A program made the translations under genes and the position numbers. The notes below the pieces were generated by a model. It worked only from the letters and a program-made list of their open reading frames with translations, did not search any database and was not told the DNA's origin. A stretch of 64,000 bases of DNA from Pseudanabaena mucicola FACHB-723. GTDB lineage: Bacteria; Cyanobacteriota; Cyanobacteriia; Pseudanabaenales; Pseudanabaenaceae. The stretch lies in NCBI RefSeq assembly GCF_014696385.1, contig NZ_JACJQB010000001.1, positions 291,797 through 355,796 of the forward strand, read 5' to 3'. Of this stretch, positions 26,769-34,743 are shown piece by piece; within the stretch, counting starts at the first letter, position 1, and every line of letters starts with the position of its first letter.

Positions 26769-29741
26769 ATGCTGGAACCTTCTCTCGCCTTAACTAAATC
26801 CGATGCCAACATCAACGTCATTCCCGAAACATCATCATTGAAGGTTCCCGCTTTTTCTCTCAGCCAATCAGATCAAGACTATATTGGCGCATGTCTTAGC
26901 GATACAGATTTTGCTCCTACTGATAGCTTTATCAGTCGTCATATAGGCGCTACATCCTCAGAAATACAGCAAATGCTGGCGGCGATTGGCTGTAACTCAC
27001 TGGATGAAATGATTGAAAAGACCGTACCTGCTGCCATCAGGATCAACAAGCCTTTGCAATTAGGAGAAGCCCGTGGGGAGCATGAATTACTACAGGAACT
27101 AAAAGCGATCGCCTCGAAAAACCAAGTTTGGCGCTCATATATTGGCACTGGTTATTACAACTGCATCACGCCACCAATTATTCAGCGCAATATTTTGGAA
27201 AATCCAGGTTGGTATACACAGTACACTCCATATCAAGCGGAAATTGCCCAAGGGCGTTTAGAGGCTTTGCTGAATTTTCAAACCATGATTATTGATTTGA
27301 CGGGGCTGGAAATTGCCAATGCTTCGCTTTTGGATGAAGGAACGGCGGCGGCGGAAGCGATGACGATGGCGGCAGGTATTGCTAAGAATAAGGGCAATAA
27401 ATTTTTTGTATCTGCGGATTGTCATCCGCAGACAATCGCCGTTGTCAAAACCCGTGCAATTCCTTTGGGGATTGAGGTAATTATTGGTAAGCACGATCAA
27501 TTTAACTTTGACAAGGATTGCTTTGGCGCTTTACTACAATATCCTGCTAGTGATGGTGCAGTTTATGACTACAGCGATTGTGTTGCTCAGATTCATGCTC
27601 AGGGTGGTTTAGCAATTGTGGCGGCCGACTTATTGGCTCTAACCTTGATCAAAGCTCCTGCGGAATTTGGCGTAGATATTGCGATCGGTAGCGCCCAGAG
27701 ATTTGGCGTTCCCTTGGGTTATGGTGGCCCCCATGCAGCATATATGGCAACTAAGGAAACTTACAAGCGCCAAATGCCAGGTCGAATGATCGGGGTTTCT
27801 AAGGATGTGCATGGTCGTCCTGCGTTGCGTTTAGCATTGCAAACCCGCGAGCAACACATTCGTCGTGATAAAGCAACGAGCAATATTTGTACGGCGCAAG
27901 TTTTACTTGCGATCATGGCTAGCATGTATGCCGTTTACCATGGTGCAGAAGGGCTTAAACGTATTGCTAAACGGGTACATTTACTAACATCGACTCTTGC
28001 TCAATCTCTCGAAAAGCTAGGACATAAAGTTTCCCATCAAGCTTTCTTCGATACGATTCGTGTGGAAGTAAAGGGGATTTCTAATGATGAATTCAAAGCA
28101 AGAGCGGCGGCAAAACAAATTAATTTGCGCTACCTTGCTGATGGTGTGATCGCAATTAGTCTTGATGAAACTGTTACTAAGCAGGATTTAGTTGATTTAA
28201 TTGAGATTTGTGGCGGACAAGAAATTGCGATCGCAACAAATCAGCAATTTGTAATTCCTGACTCTCTAACTCGCAATACTCCCTACCTAACCCACCCCGT
28301 CTTTAACTCTTACCATTCGGAATCGGAGTTGCTGCGTTACATTCATCGTCTGCAATCTAAGGATCTATCCCTAACCACATCGATGATTCCTCTCGGTTCC
28401 TGCACGATGAAATTAAATGCAACCTCGGAAATGCTGCCTGTAACATGGGCTGAGTTTGCCAATATTCATCCCTTTGCACCGCTCGAACAAACCCAAGGCT
28501 ATCAAATTCTTTTTCAGCAATTAGAAACTTGGCTATCGGAAATCACTGGGTTTGCGGGTGTATCGCTGCAACCTAACGCAGGCTCGCAGGGTGAATATGC
28601 AGGCTTACTTACCATCCGCGAATATCATCAACACCGTGGGCAAACCAATCGCCATATTTGCTTAATTCCGACTTCGGCGCATGGCACAAACCCCGCCAGC
28701 GCTGTTATGGCAGGCATGAAAGTAGTTACGGTTAATTGTGATCGCGAAGGCAATATTGATATTGAAGATCTCAAGGCAAAGGCAAAAAAATATCAACATG
28801 AGCTAGCGGCGCTCATGATCACTTACCCATCAACCCATGGCGTATTTGAAGAATCCATTAAGGATATTTGCGACACCATCCACTATTACGGTGGGCAAGT
28901 ATATATGGATGGGGCAAACATGAATGCCCAAGTCGGCCTTTGTCGTCCCGGCGACATCGGCGCAGATGTTTGTCACCTTAACCTGCACAAAACCTTCTGC
29001 ATTCCCCATGGTGGTGGTGGACCTGGCATGGGACCAATTTGCGTTGCGCCGCAGCTATTACCATTTTTGCCCAAGCATCCTTTTAACGGTAATCCTGAAC
29101 AAACCACCATCTCGGCGGCTCCTTGGGGGAGTGCCAGCATTCTTACGATCTCTTGGGTATATATTGCTTTGATGGGAGGTAAGGGTTTGAAATTAGCGAC
29201 AGAAGTGGCTATTTTGAACGCTAACTATATGGCGCAACGTCTTGCACCGCATTACCCCATTCTGTATACAGGGAAAAATGGCTTAGTTGCCCATGAATGT
29301 ATTATCGATCTGCATGACTGTAAGGCGATCGCAGGGATTGAGGTGGATGATATCGCCAAACGCTTGATGGACTATGGTTTTCATGCGCCAACTGTCTCTT
29401 GGCCAGTGGCGGGAACGATGATGATCGAGCCAACGGAAAGTGAGTCTAAGGCAGAGCTAGATCGCTACTGTGATGCGATGATTGCCATTAAGCAAGAAGT
29501 GAATGTGATCGCAGATGGAAGTATGGATAGACTAGATAATCCGCTCAAAAATGCGCCCCATACTGCCGAAATTTTGCTTGCTAATGATTGGACGCATCCC
29601 TACACCCGCCATCAGGCAGCCTATCCTGCGCCTTGGCTAAAGGAACACAAGTTTTGGACAAGTGTGGGACGGATTGACAATGCCTTTGGCGATCGCAATT
29701 TTGTTTGCTCTTGTTTACCCATCGAAGCCTACGCCGAATAA
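26769..29741 (+). CDS. gcvP: Glycine dehydrogenase (decarboxylating), P-protein
   Basis: PLP-dependent decarboxylase of the glycine cleavage system. It moves the aminomethyl group of glycine to the lipoyl arm of H-protein; in cyanobacteria this handles photorespiratory glycine. It has 990 residues, the full-length single-chain form. Visible: [17 protein letters not shown] near residue 58, [13 protein letters not shown] (about 187-199), the central [17 protein letters not shown], and the PLP lysine K741 in [18 protein letters not shown]. The C-terminal region [21 protein letters not shown] is complete. The gcvT and gcvH genes are not nearby, as is common in cyanobacteria. I see no glycine-riboswitch architecture in the 321 bases upstream. 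A HIP1 site (GCGATCGC) lies 40 bases before the start. Confidence 0.97.
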   Translation: MLEPSLALTKSDANINVIPETSSLKVPAFSLSQSDQDYIGACLSDTDFAPTDSFISRHIGATSSEIQQMLAAIGCNSLDEMIEKTVPAAIRINKPLQLGEARGEHELLQELKAIASKNQVWRSYIGTGYYNCITPPIIQRNILENPGWYTQYTPYQAEIAQGRLEALLNFQTMIIDLTGLEIANASLLDEGTAAAEAMTMAAGIAKNKGNKFFVSADCHPQTIAVVKTRAIPLGIEVIIGKHDQFNFDKDCFGALLQYPASDGAVYDYSDCVAQIHAQGGLAIVAADLLALTLIKAPAEFGVDIAIGSAQRFGVPLGYGGPHAAYMATKETYKRQMPGRMIGVSKDVHGRPALRLALQTREQHIRRDKATSNICTAQVLLAIMASMYAVYHGAEGLKRIAKRVHLLTSTLAQSLEKLGHKVSHQAFFDTIRVEVKGISNDEFKARAAAKQINLRYLADGVIAISLDETVTKQDLVDLIEICGGQEIAIATNQQFVIPDSLTRNTPYLTHPVFNSYHSESELLRYIHRLQSKDLSLTTSMIPLGSCTMKLNATSEMLPVTWAEFANIHPFAPLEQTQGYQILFQQLETWLSEITGFAGVSLQPNAGSQGEYAGLLTIREYHQHRGQTNRHICLIPTSAHGTNPASAVMAGMKVVTVNCDREGNIDIEDLKAKAKKYQHELAALMITYPSTHGVFEESIKDICDTIHYYGGQVYMDGANMNAQVGLCRPGDIGADVCHLNLHKTFCIPHGGGGPGMGPICVAPQLLPFLPKHPFNGNPEQTTISAAPWGSASILTISWVYIALMGGKGLKLATEVAILNANYMAQRLAPHYPILYTGKNGLVAHECIIDLHDCKAIAGIEVDDIAKRLMDYGFHAPTVSWPVAGTMMIEPTESESKAELDRYCDAMIAIKQEVNVIADGSMDRLDNPLKNAPHTAEILLANDWTHPYTRHQAAYPAPWLKEHKFWTSVGRIDNAFGDRNFVCSCLPIEAYAE

Positions 29742-29788
29742 TTACAAATGTAACTATCGCCAGCATTGCTACAACACAAAACCAGAAG

Positions 29789-29819
29789 GCGAGTTGCGGC
29801 GCAAAGCGCTGTAACTCGC
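29789..29819. repeat. GC-rich palindrome, GCGGCGCAAAGCGCTG type
   Basis: GCGAGTTGCGGC... pairs imperfectly with ...GCTGTAACTCGC around a CAAAG tip. Another member of the recurrent family, placed just before the gcvP terminator. Confidence 0.5.
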
Positions 29820-29820
29820 A

Positions 29821-29863
29821 TCCTCAAATAAAAGCCCTGCATTGCAGGGCTTTTATTTGAGGA
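29821..29863. terminator. Perfect 21-bp bidirectional terminator (gcvP / methylase-like gene)
   Basis: TCCTCAAATAAAAGCCCTGC and its complement meet around ATTG. It lies between convergent gcvP and the minus-strand gene ending at 29853, whose stop codon sits in the right arm. Confidence 0.85.
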
Positions 29864-31523
29864 TAATTACTTCACCGCGTTCACTTGCCATTTGAAACTC
29901 CTCGCCAAAATCACAATTTGCTGGCTCTCCAAGCTGAATATTTCGCTCAAATTCTGTTAGGGCTGGGTTAACTTCTAGTGATCGCAAACAAAGCGACAGG
30001 CGAGTAATTTCGATCGCCTCTTCGACGACATCGCAACCAAATAAATTGTGTTGCAAGATATGGGCGATGATTTCCGTTGGTGTTTGATGCACAATGGTCT
30101 CCGCATCCTGAGAAAATTTTGTGATTAGATAATGAATACGTTCATGCTCGGACAACAAAAACTCTAAAGCTGTGGAGAGAAATACACCTGCGCCACATTT
30201 AGGATGCAAGATTTTAATTTTTAATAAACGCTGTTGATATGCTTGGCAATATGCCAAGGTGTCTTGGGTGAGTTGGGACTCTGGATCTTGATTTTGCTTG
30301 GAAATTGCTAAATGTTGCTGCAATGTCCGAATCACCGATTCACTTTGCAAAATGGTTTTACAGGGAAGTTTGGGGATACGACGCTTGCTGAGATTGCTTA
30401 AATCTTTGCGATATTGGGATAACTCTCTGATCGACTCATCAAAGAGGCAAGTAAGAATGTGGCGCGTGATATCTTCGCAAAAGTCAAATCGGGCAATCTC
30501 TTTAATCTGGCGGCATAATTCATCACCGACGAAGAGAGCTTGATCTAAAATGCGATCGCACTCGAATAGACTAATCGGATAGGCGTTAACTGGACTGTGA
30601 TAGTTAGGATTGCCATTTTGTACCCAACTAAATATGGCTTTGTAATTTTCCCAAATCGGTTGCTCTATATAAGGATTGACAAATTCATAGGCATCTTTGA
30701 TCAGGTTTTCAGGCAATAACTCCCGATCTTCACAGTAGGCAACAAATAAAATTCGGTTTAGCAGCTTTTGGGCTTGATAGATGGCGATTGCGATCGCATT
30801 TTCCAGCTTGAGATTGAGATTATTGTCAGTGTCTTCGGCGGGGTGAGCGAGCAACTGTAACCGATAGCGAAAGTCCTTAATCAGTTGGCTACGGATTTTG
30901 TAATAGTGGCTATAAAAATTTTTGAGAACCTCAGACTCTAGTTGGTGCGATTCTTCCAGCAGATGGGTTGTGCGTGAGCGCTCTTCACTATTAGCAATCC
31001 CCCTTAGCAAAGTACGTCTCGATAGCAAAAAATAAAAAGCTTTGAGCTGCTCTAGGTCTGCCAACGAGTCCCAAGTAAAACGCTGACAAAATAGGCTCGA
31101 TACTTGCCGATGATAAAGGCATATTTCTCGATAGTCCAAGACTATGAGCCATTCTGTCGTGTCATGGGCTGGCTCTGGTTTGACGATTGCCCCCTCTTCG
31201 GCTGTATTTACCCGAATTTCAGCAATAACATTCGCAGAATCTTCCTTAAAAAAGCCAAGGGCAGGATGGGGATGCAATTCTAATTCCCATGTGCCACCAT
31301 TGCTCTCGAAAGGTGATTTATAGCCGAGAATGTCCACAAAAATATCATGGAGAAACTGAGCTTCAGCAATTAAATTCGATGGCTCACCGTCGTTGGCAAA
31401 GCATAGCCATTTTTGGATAATTTGAAAACGATCGCCTAAATCTCTCGGAAAGCCAAAGGAACTAATCCGCTTGGCAAGCGGCTTAGGATGAAATAGAGAA
31501 TAATAGGGCGATCGCTGATTCAT
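29853..31523 (-). CDS. Truncated or repurposed type IIG-like (Eco57I/PglX-related) methylase protein
   Basis: 556 residues. The N-terminal part (about 30-165) is alpha/beta with D-x(n)-E-W-L-I-V-L-D-type segments, as in the nuclease half of type IIG enzymes. A long helical connector follows, including LLNRILFVAYCEDRELLPEN (about 255-275), a phrase typical of this superfamily. A methyltransferase motif I remnant reads LHPKCGAGVFLSTALEFL (normally DPACGSGxFL), then NLFGCDVVEEAIEITRLSL (motif II/III region). The protein ends about 30 residues later, without the catalytic NPPY motif or any target-recognition domain. It therefore cannot methylate in the usual way. Its start overlaps the stop of the DUF3007-type gene (ATGA), implying coupled translation with photosynthetic genes, an odd place for a restriction gene. 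Confidence 0.65.
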   Translation of the reverse strand: MNQRSPYYSLFHPKPLAKRISSFGFPRDLGDRFQIIQKWLCFANDGEPSNLIAEAQFLHDIFVDILGYKSPFESNGGTWELELHPHPALGFFKEDSANVIAEIRVNTAEEGAIVKPEPAHDTTEWLIVLDYREICLYHRQVSSLFCQRFTWDSLADLEQLKAFYFLLSRRTLLRGIANSEERSRTTHLLEESHQLESEVLKNFYSHYYKIRSQLIKDFRYRLQLLAHPAEDTDNNLNLKLENAIAIAIYQAQKLLNRILFVAYCEDRELLPENLIKDAYEFVNPYIEQPIWENYKAIFSWVQNGNPNYHSPVNAYPISLFECDRILDQALFVGDELCRQIKEIARFDFCEDITRHILTCLFDESIRELSQYRKDLSNLSKRRIPKLPCKTILQSESVIRTLQQHLAISKQNQDPESQLTQDTLAYCQAYQQRLLKIKILHPKCGAGVFLSTALEFLLSEHERIHYLITKFSQDAETIVHQTPTEIIAHILQHNLFGCDVVEEAIEITRLSLCLRSLEVNPALTEFERNIQLGEPANCDFGEEFQMASERGEVIILK

Positions 31524-31873
31524 TCATCTTTGACGACATTTTTGACAACATCTTCGGACATGGTTTGCACTGCTAACTTTTCTGCTTCGACTTCAGACAG
31601 CAAACGTTCGCGCTCTTCGGGAGACATTTCTTCTAATTGCTTAGTCAACACTGCTTTTTTGTATTCATCGAGCTGTTGGTTATAGGTCATCGTTTGGGTA
31701 ACTGCCCGAAATACATAGGTGGAAATCCAAGCGATGAGTACACCGACTAGAACGACTTGGCTCCATACACCTGCATTGATTACATCAAATCCAGAGGTAC
31801 GAAACACCCAAAAGGCAATGCCACCAAATCCAAAGAAGGCAACCATAATTGCGATGGCATCAATGCGGCGCAT
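31520..31873 (-). CDS. DUF3007-type membrane protein next to ndhL
   Basis: Small cyanobacterial/plastid-type protein of 117 residues. Two transmembrane helices (about residues 7-24 and 36-55) flank a short loop, followed by a charged helical tail (LTKQLEEMSPEERERLLSEV), probably facing the cytosol. MRRIDAIAI and MTYNQQLDEYKKAVL are the parts I recognise from the family found beside ndhL in cyanobacteria. The role is unknown; conservation of the pairing suggests help in assembly or stability of the NDH-1 complex or thylakoid proteins (inference). 33 bases after ndhL, and it overlaps the next gene by ATGA. Confidence 0.7.
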   Translation of the reverse strand: MRRIDAIAIMVAFFGFGGIAFWVFRTSGFDVINAGVWSQVVLVGVLIAWISTYVFRAVTQTMTYNQQLDEYKKAVLTKQLEEMSPEERERLLSEVEAEKLAVQTMSEDVVKNVVKDE

Positions 31874-31906
31874 AGTTTTAGTCTCTCAGATATTTTTTAT
31901 GAAAAT

Positions 31907-32134
31907 TTAAATTTCTCGCATCTGAGGTCGAAAGTTAAAAAATGGGGAGAGCAGCAGGAGTCCAGGAAAAAAGAAAAATGCTAGAAAACAGAGAAATACC
32001 CTTTCTAAGGAGCCAGTTTTATACCAACGGGCTTTGAAGTAAAACAAAACGATCAGAGGGATCACCAGTAAATATGTACCTGCGATCGCGGCATAGACAA
32101 TTGGGGCAATCGGGAGGGAAAGGAGCAAAGACAT
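31907..32134 (-). CDS. ndhL: NAD(P)H-quinone oxidoreductase subunit L
   Basis: Small membrane subunit of cyanobacterial NDH-1 (originally IctA, needed for inorganic carbon uptake), found only in the photosynthetic form of the complex. 75 residues with two to three hydrophobic helices. The diagnostic C-terminal half RWYKTGSLERVFLCFLAFFF followed by PGLLLLSPFFNFRP is nearly invariant among cyanobacteria. The first 13 residues (MSLLLSLPIAPIV) vary between species, so the exact start is less certain. First gene of the run ndhL - DUF3007 - methylase-like. Confidence 0.93.
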   Translation of the reverse strand: MSLLLSLPIAPIVYAAIAGTYLLVIPLIVLFYFKARWYKTGSLERVFLCFLAFFFFPGLLLLSPFFNFRPQMREI

Positions 32135-32276
32135 ATTTCTAGATAGGATTGTGTAGATTTATCTATCTAAAGATTGTAACAGTATCGGAATCGCCATACC
32201 CAAAAAGGTGATAGGGATTACGCTTTAAGATTTAGGATGGCTACATTGGCCTTGAGAATTCTTGCTGAGCTGGTTT

Positions 32277-32900
32277 ATGAACGCACAAGAGATCCGATCA
32301 CTAGAAATTGAAAATTATCCCGTGGCTGGTGTGGACGAAGTAGGACGTGGGGCGCTTTTTGGTGATGTCGTGGCGGCGGCAGTAATTTTACCCGTTGAGC
32401 AATGGGAGCATCTCATTAATTCAGGTGTAACCGATAGTAAAAAGCTATCGCCAAAACGGCGCGAACAATTAGATTTGCTAATTCGTGAAATTGCGATCGC
32501 AGTCGAAATTGGGACTGCTTCGGTCACCGAGATTGATGAAATGAATATTCTTGCTGCTAGTCTCTTGGCAATGGAGCGGGCGATCGCCAAATTACAGACC
32601 CAGCCTAAACATTGCTTAATTGATGGCAATCAGCTTTTACGGTTTCAACTCATTGAGCCAATCACCCAAACGACGGTGATCAAAGGTGACTCTTTATCAA
32701 TATCAATTGCCGCTGCGAGTATCGTCGCAAAGGTATGGCGCGATCGCAAAATGTTGGAACTAGCAGAAATCTATACAGGCTATGATATTGCTACCAATAA
32801 GGGCTATGGCACTGCCAAACATCGATCTGCGATCGCAAAGTTAGGCTACAGCGAGTTACACCGCAAAACGTTTAAAATCAAACCTGCGATCGCAAAGTAA
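32277..32900 (+). CDS. rnhB: Ribonuclease HII
   Basis: Endonuclease that nicks RNA in RNA-DNA hybrids, including single misincorporated ribonucleotides. 207 residues from the ATG at 32277; an in-frame TTG at 32262 would add five residues that the family lacks. The first catalytic pair D20-E21 is in VAGVDEVGRGALFGDVVAAA. Next come SGVTDSKKLSPKRRE, the Asp in HCLIDGN (about residue 114), and KGDSLSISIAAASIVAKVWRD with the fourth acid. The end (NKGYGTAKHRSAIAKLGYSELHRKTF) is canonical. It stands 34 bases before sbcD and is probably co-transcribed with it, a DNA-maintenance pair. Confidence 0.95.
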   Translation: MNAQEIRSLEIENYPVAGVDEVGRGALFGDVVAAAVILPVEQWEHLINSGVTDSKKLSPKRREQLDLLIREIAIAVEIGTASVTEIDEMNILAASLLAMERAIAKLQTQPKHCLIDGNQLLRFQLIEPITQTTVIKGDSLSISIAAASIVAKVWRDRKMLELAEIYTGYDIATNKGYGTAKHRSAIAKLGYSELHRKTFKIKPAIAK

Positions 32901-32934
32901 TCACAAGCAATCCATTGGTTAAACCACAAAGACT

Positions 32935-34101
32935 ATGCGCTTAATTCATACCTCTGATTGGCATTTGGGCAGAAAACTCAAAGGCGTTGATCGTACTCCT
33001 GAGATTGAAGCAGCCCTTGCAGAAATACTTACCTATGCTCAAGAATTTGAAGTTGATGCGGTACTTGTGGCAGGGGATATTTTTGATGTACCGAATCCCA
33101 ATACTGAGGCGGAACGGGTTGCTTACGAATTTTTCTATAAGCTCAATCAGTTAAGCATTCCCTCCGTTGCGATTGCAGGCAATCATGACTCCGCCAATCG
33201 CATTGATAGTCTCTCGCATTTGTTGTCTTTGGCAGGGGTAAGGGCTTTGGGCAGGCCCCGTATTGCCGCAGAAGGCGGCGTGGTGAATATTGATACGGCG
33301 GGTGGGAAACTTTGTGTGGGGGCAATGCCCTTTGCCTCAGAGCGGCGATTATTAGCGGCGGAGGATGTGTGGCATAAAGACGATTTAGAACAACGTAGTG
33401 ATTACAAAAGCCTTGTCACCTATGTATTACAAGATCTTGCCAAGGGTTTTCAAAATGATGCGGTGAATGTGATGATGGCGCATATGACCATTGATGGCGC
33501 GAAGTTTACAGGCTCGGAGGCAGCTTTTTATAGTGGTGCTGTCTATAGTTTGTCGGGACAGTCGATTCCTTCAGAATGTCAGTATGTTGGTTTAGGGCAT
33601 ATTCACCGTCCTCAACAGGTGGCCAATGCTGCCCCCACCTACTATGCAGGATCGCTAATTCAAGTCGATTTTGGAGAGGTTGGAGAAGAGAAGGGATTTA
33701 ACCTGATTGAAGTGGAAAGGGGAAGACCTGCACAGGTGAAATTTCAGCCACTTACTTGTCAGAAACCCCTCAAGCGTGTGGAATGTCATCTTGATCATTT
33801 AGAAGAACATTTAGAGTCCCATCGTGATTATCAGGGATACTTAAAATTTGCGATCGCAGTGGATACGCCACCGATTGGACTCGCTGATCGGGTGCGAAAA
33901 GTATGTCCACAGGCAGTCATGGTAGAGCCGAAATTGATTGTCAATACATCAGCGCAAACACCAGAAGTCAAGGATTATGATCGCTTCGATCCGATTGCCG
34001 AGTTTCAAAAATTCTATAGCGATCGCGAGAAAAATCTATCTCCCGATGTAATGGCAGCCTTCAAGGATTTGTATATGGAGTTTAATGATGCGTCAAATTA
34101 A
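32935..34101 (+). CDS. sbcD: Exonuclease SbcD-type subunit (Mre11-like)
   Basis: Mn-dependent nuclease subunit of the SbcCD complex, which cuts DNA hairpins and processes ends. 388 residues. Phosphoesterase motifs: HTSDWHLG (D8, H10), VAGDIFDV (about 46-53), AGNHDSANR (about 80-88), MMAHMTIDGA (about 178-187) and GLGHIHRPQ (about 221-229). The C-terminal capping domain is shorter and less conserved. The partner ATPase sbcC is not adjacent; the next gene is on the other strand. A cell with this many long perfect palindromes has obvious substrates for SbcCD (inference). Confidence 0.9.
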   Translation: MRLIHTSDWHLGRKLKGVDRTPEIEAALAEILTYAQEFEVDAVLVAGDIFDVPNPNTEAERVAYEFFYKLNQLSIPSVAIAGNHDSANRIDSLSHLLSLAGVRALGRPRIAAEGGVVNIDTAGGKLCVGAMPFASERRLLAAEDVWHKDDLEQRSDYKSLVTYVLQDLAKGFQNDAVNVMMAHMTIDGAKFTGSEAAFYSGAVYSLSGQSIPSECQYVGLGHIHRPQQVANAAPTYYAGSLIQVDFGEVGEEKGFNLIEVERGRPAQVKFQPLTCQKPLKRVECHLDHLEEHLESHRDYQGYLKFAIAVDTPPIGLADRVRKVCPQAVMVEPKLIVNTSAQTPEVKDYDRFDPIAEFQKFYSDREKNLSPDVMAAFKDLYMEFNDASN

Positions 34102-34110
34102 CAAAAACTT

Positions 34111-34139
34111 TTGAACCGACTGCTACGCAGTCGGTTCAA
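34111..34139 (+). terminator. Hairpin terminator after sbcD
   Basis: TTGAACCGACTGC (34111-34123), loop TAC, GCAGTCGGTTCAA (34127-34139). A perfect 13-bp stem 10 bases past the stop. Confidence 0.7.
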
Positions 34140-34199
34140 GTAAAACCAGAAGCGTGAGTCACCCACTTCTGATTTTTAAGGTTATTTATGCTGAACTAC

Positions 34200-34706
34200 T
34201 TAGCACCTTTTGTTTTCCTGAAAAGACTTGCCGATCGCAGGGATTAGCAAAATAGTCAGCGCAATTGTGCTGGAAATAGCAATGTATGGATTTAGGGTCA
34301 TGATCAATGACACAGATGCATTGTTATTTGTGCTAAACACTCCATCAAATACTGTAGGAACTTCCATCAATTTACTGACTGAAGGTGGCGAGATTATCTT
34401 GAGAGAAGCGGCGATCGCAGGAAAAGCTAGCGCACTAAAAAAGCAAATACTCAAAAATCTTGCCCAAGACTTTAAAGTCCATAGTCCGATTGCTAAAACC
34501 ATGGGAACTAAACTTACACCAAGAAATGTAATGTCAGAAACTATCTGTAGATTTACATAGTCTCCATCGATGGCAGGGCTATGAGCTTCTAGAAAACGAT
34601 ACAAATAAAAATGCAAAATGCGATCGCAAAAGAATAGCAAACTGCTGGTGATCATGGCAGTTGCTAAAATCGTAATGAAAATAGGACGTTTGGTTGATGA
34701 TTTCAT
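34200..34706 (-). CDS. Membrane protein of unknown function (168 aa)
   Basis: Four probable transmembrane helices (about residues 9-26, 58-77, 85-107 and 145-163) with a loop of about 35 residues between the third and fourth. No motif is recognised. The N-terminus (MKSSTKRP) is basic, giving a cytoplasmic N-terminus by the positive-inside rule. It follows the P-type ATPase gene on the same strand with 37 bases between, so the two may be one operon. An accessory role for the pump is possible but not shown. Confidence 0.6.
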   Translation of the reverse strand: MKSSTKRPIFITILATAMITSSLLFFCDRILHFYLYRFLEAHSPAIDGDYVNLQIVSDITFLGVSLVPMVLAIGLWTLKSWARFLSICFFSALAFPAIAASLKIISPPSVSKLMEVPTVFDGVFSTNNNASVSLIMTLNPYIAISSTIALTILLIPAIGKSFQENKRC

Positions 34707-34743
34707 GAGCTTAAATGACTGTATGGGGCGTGAAATTAATCCA

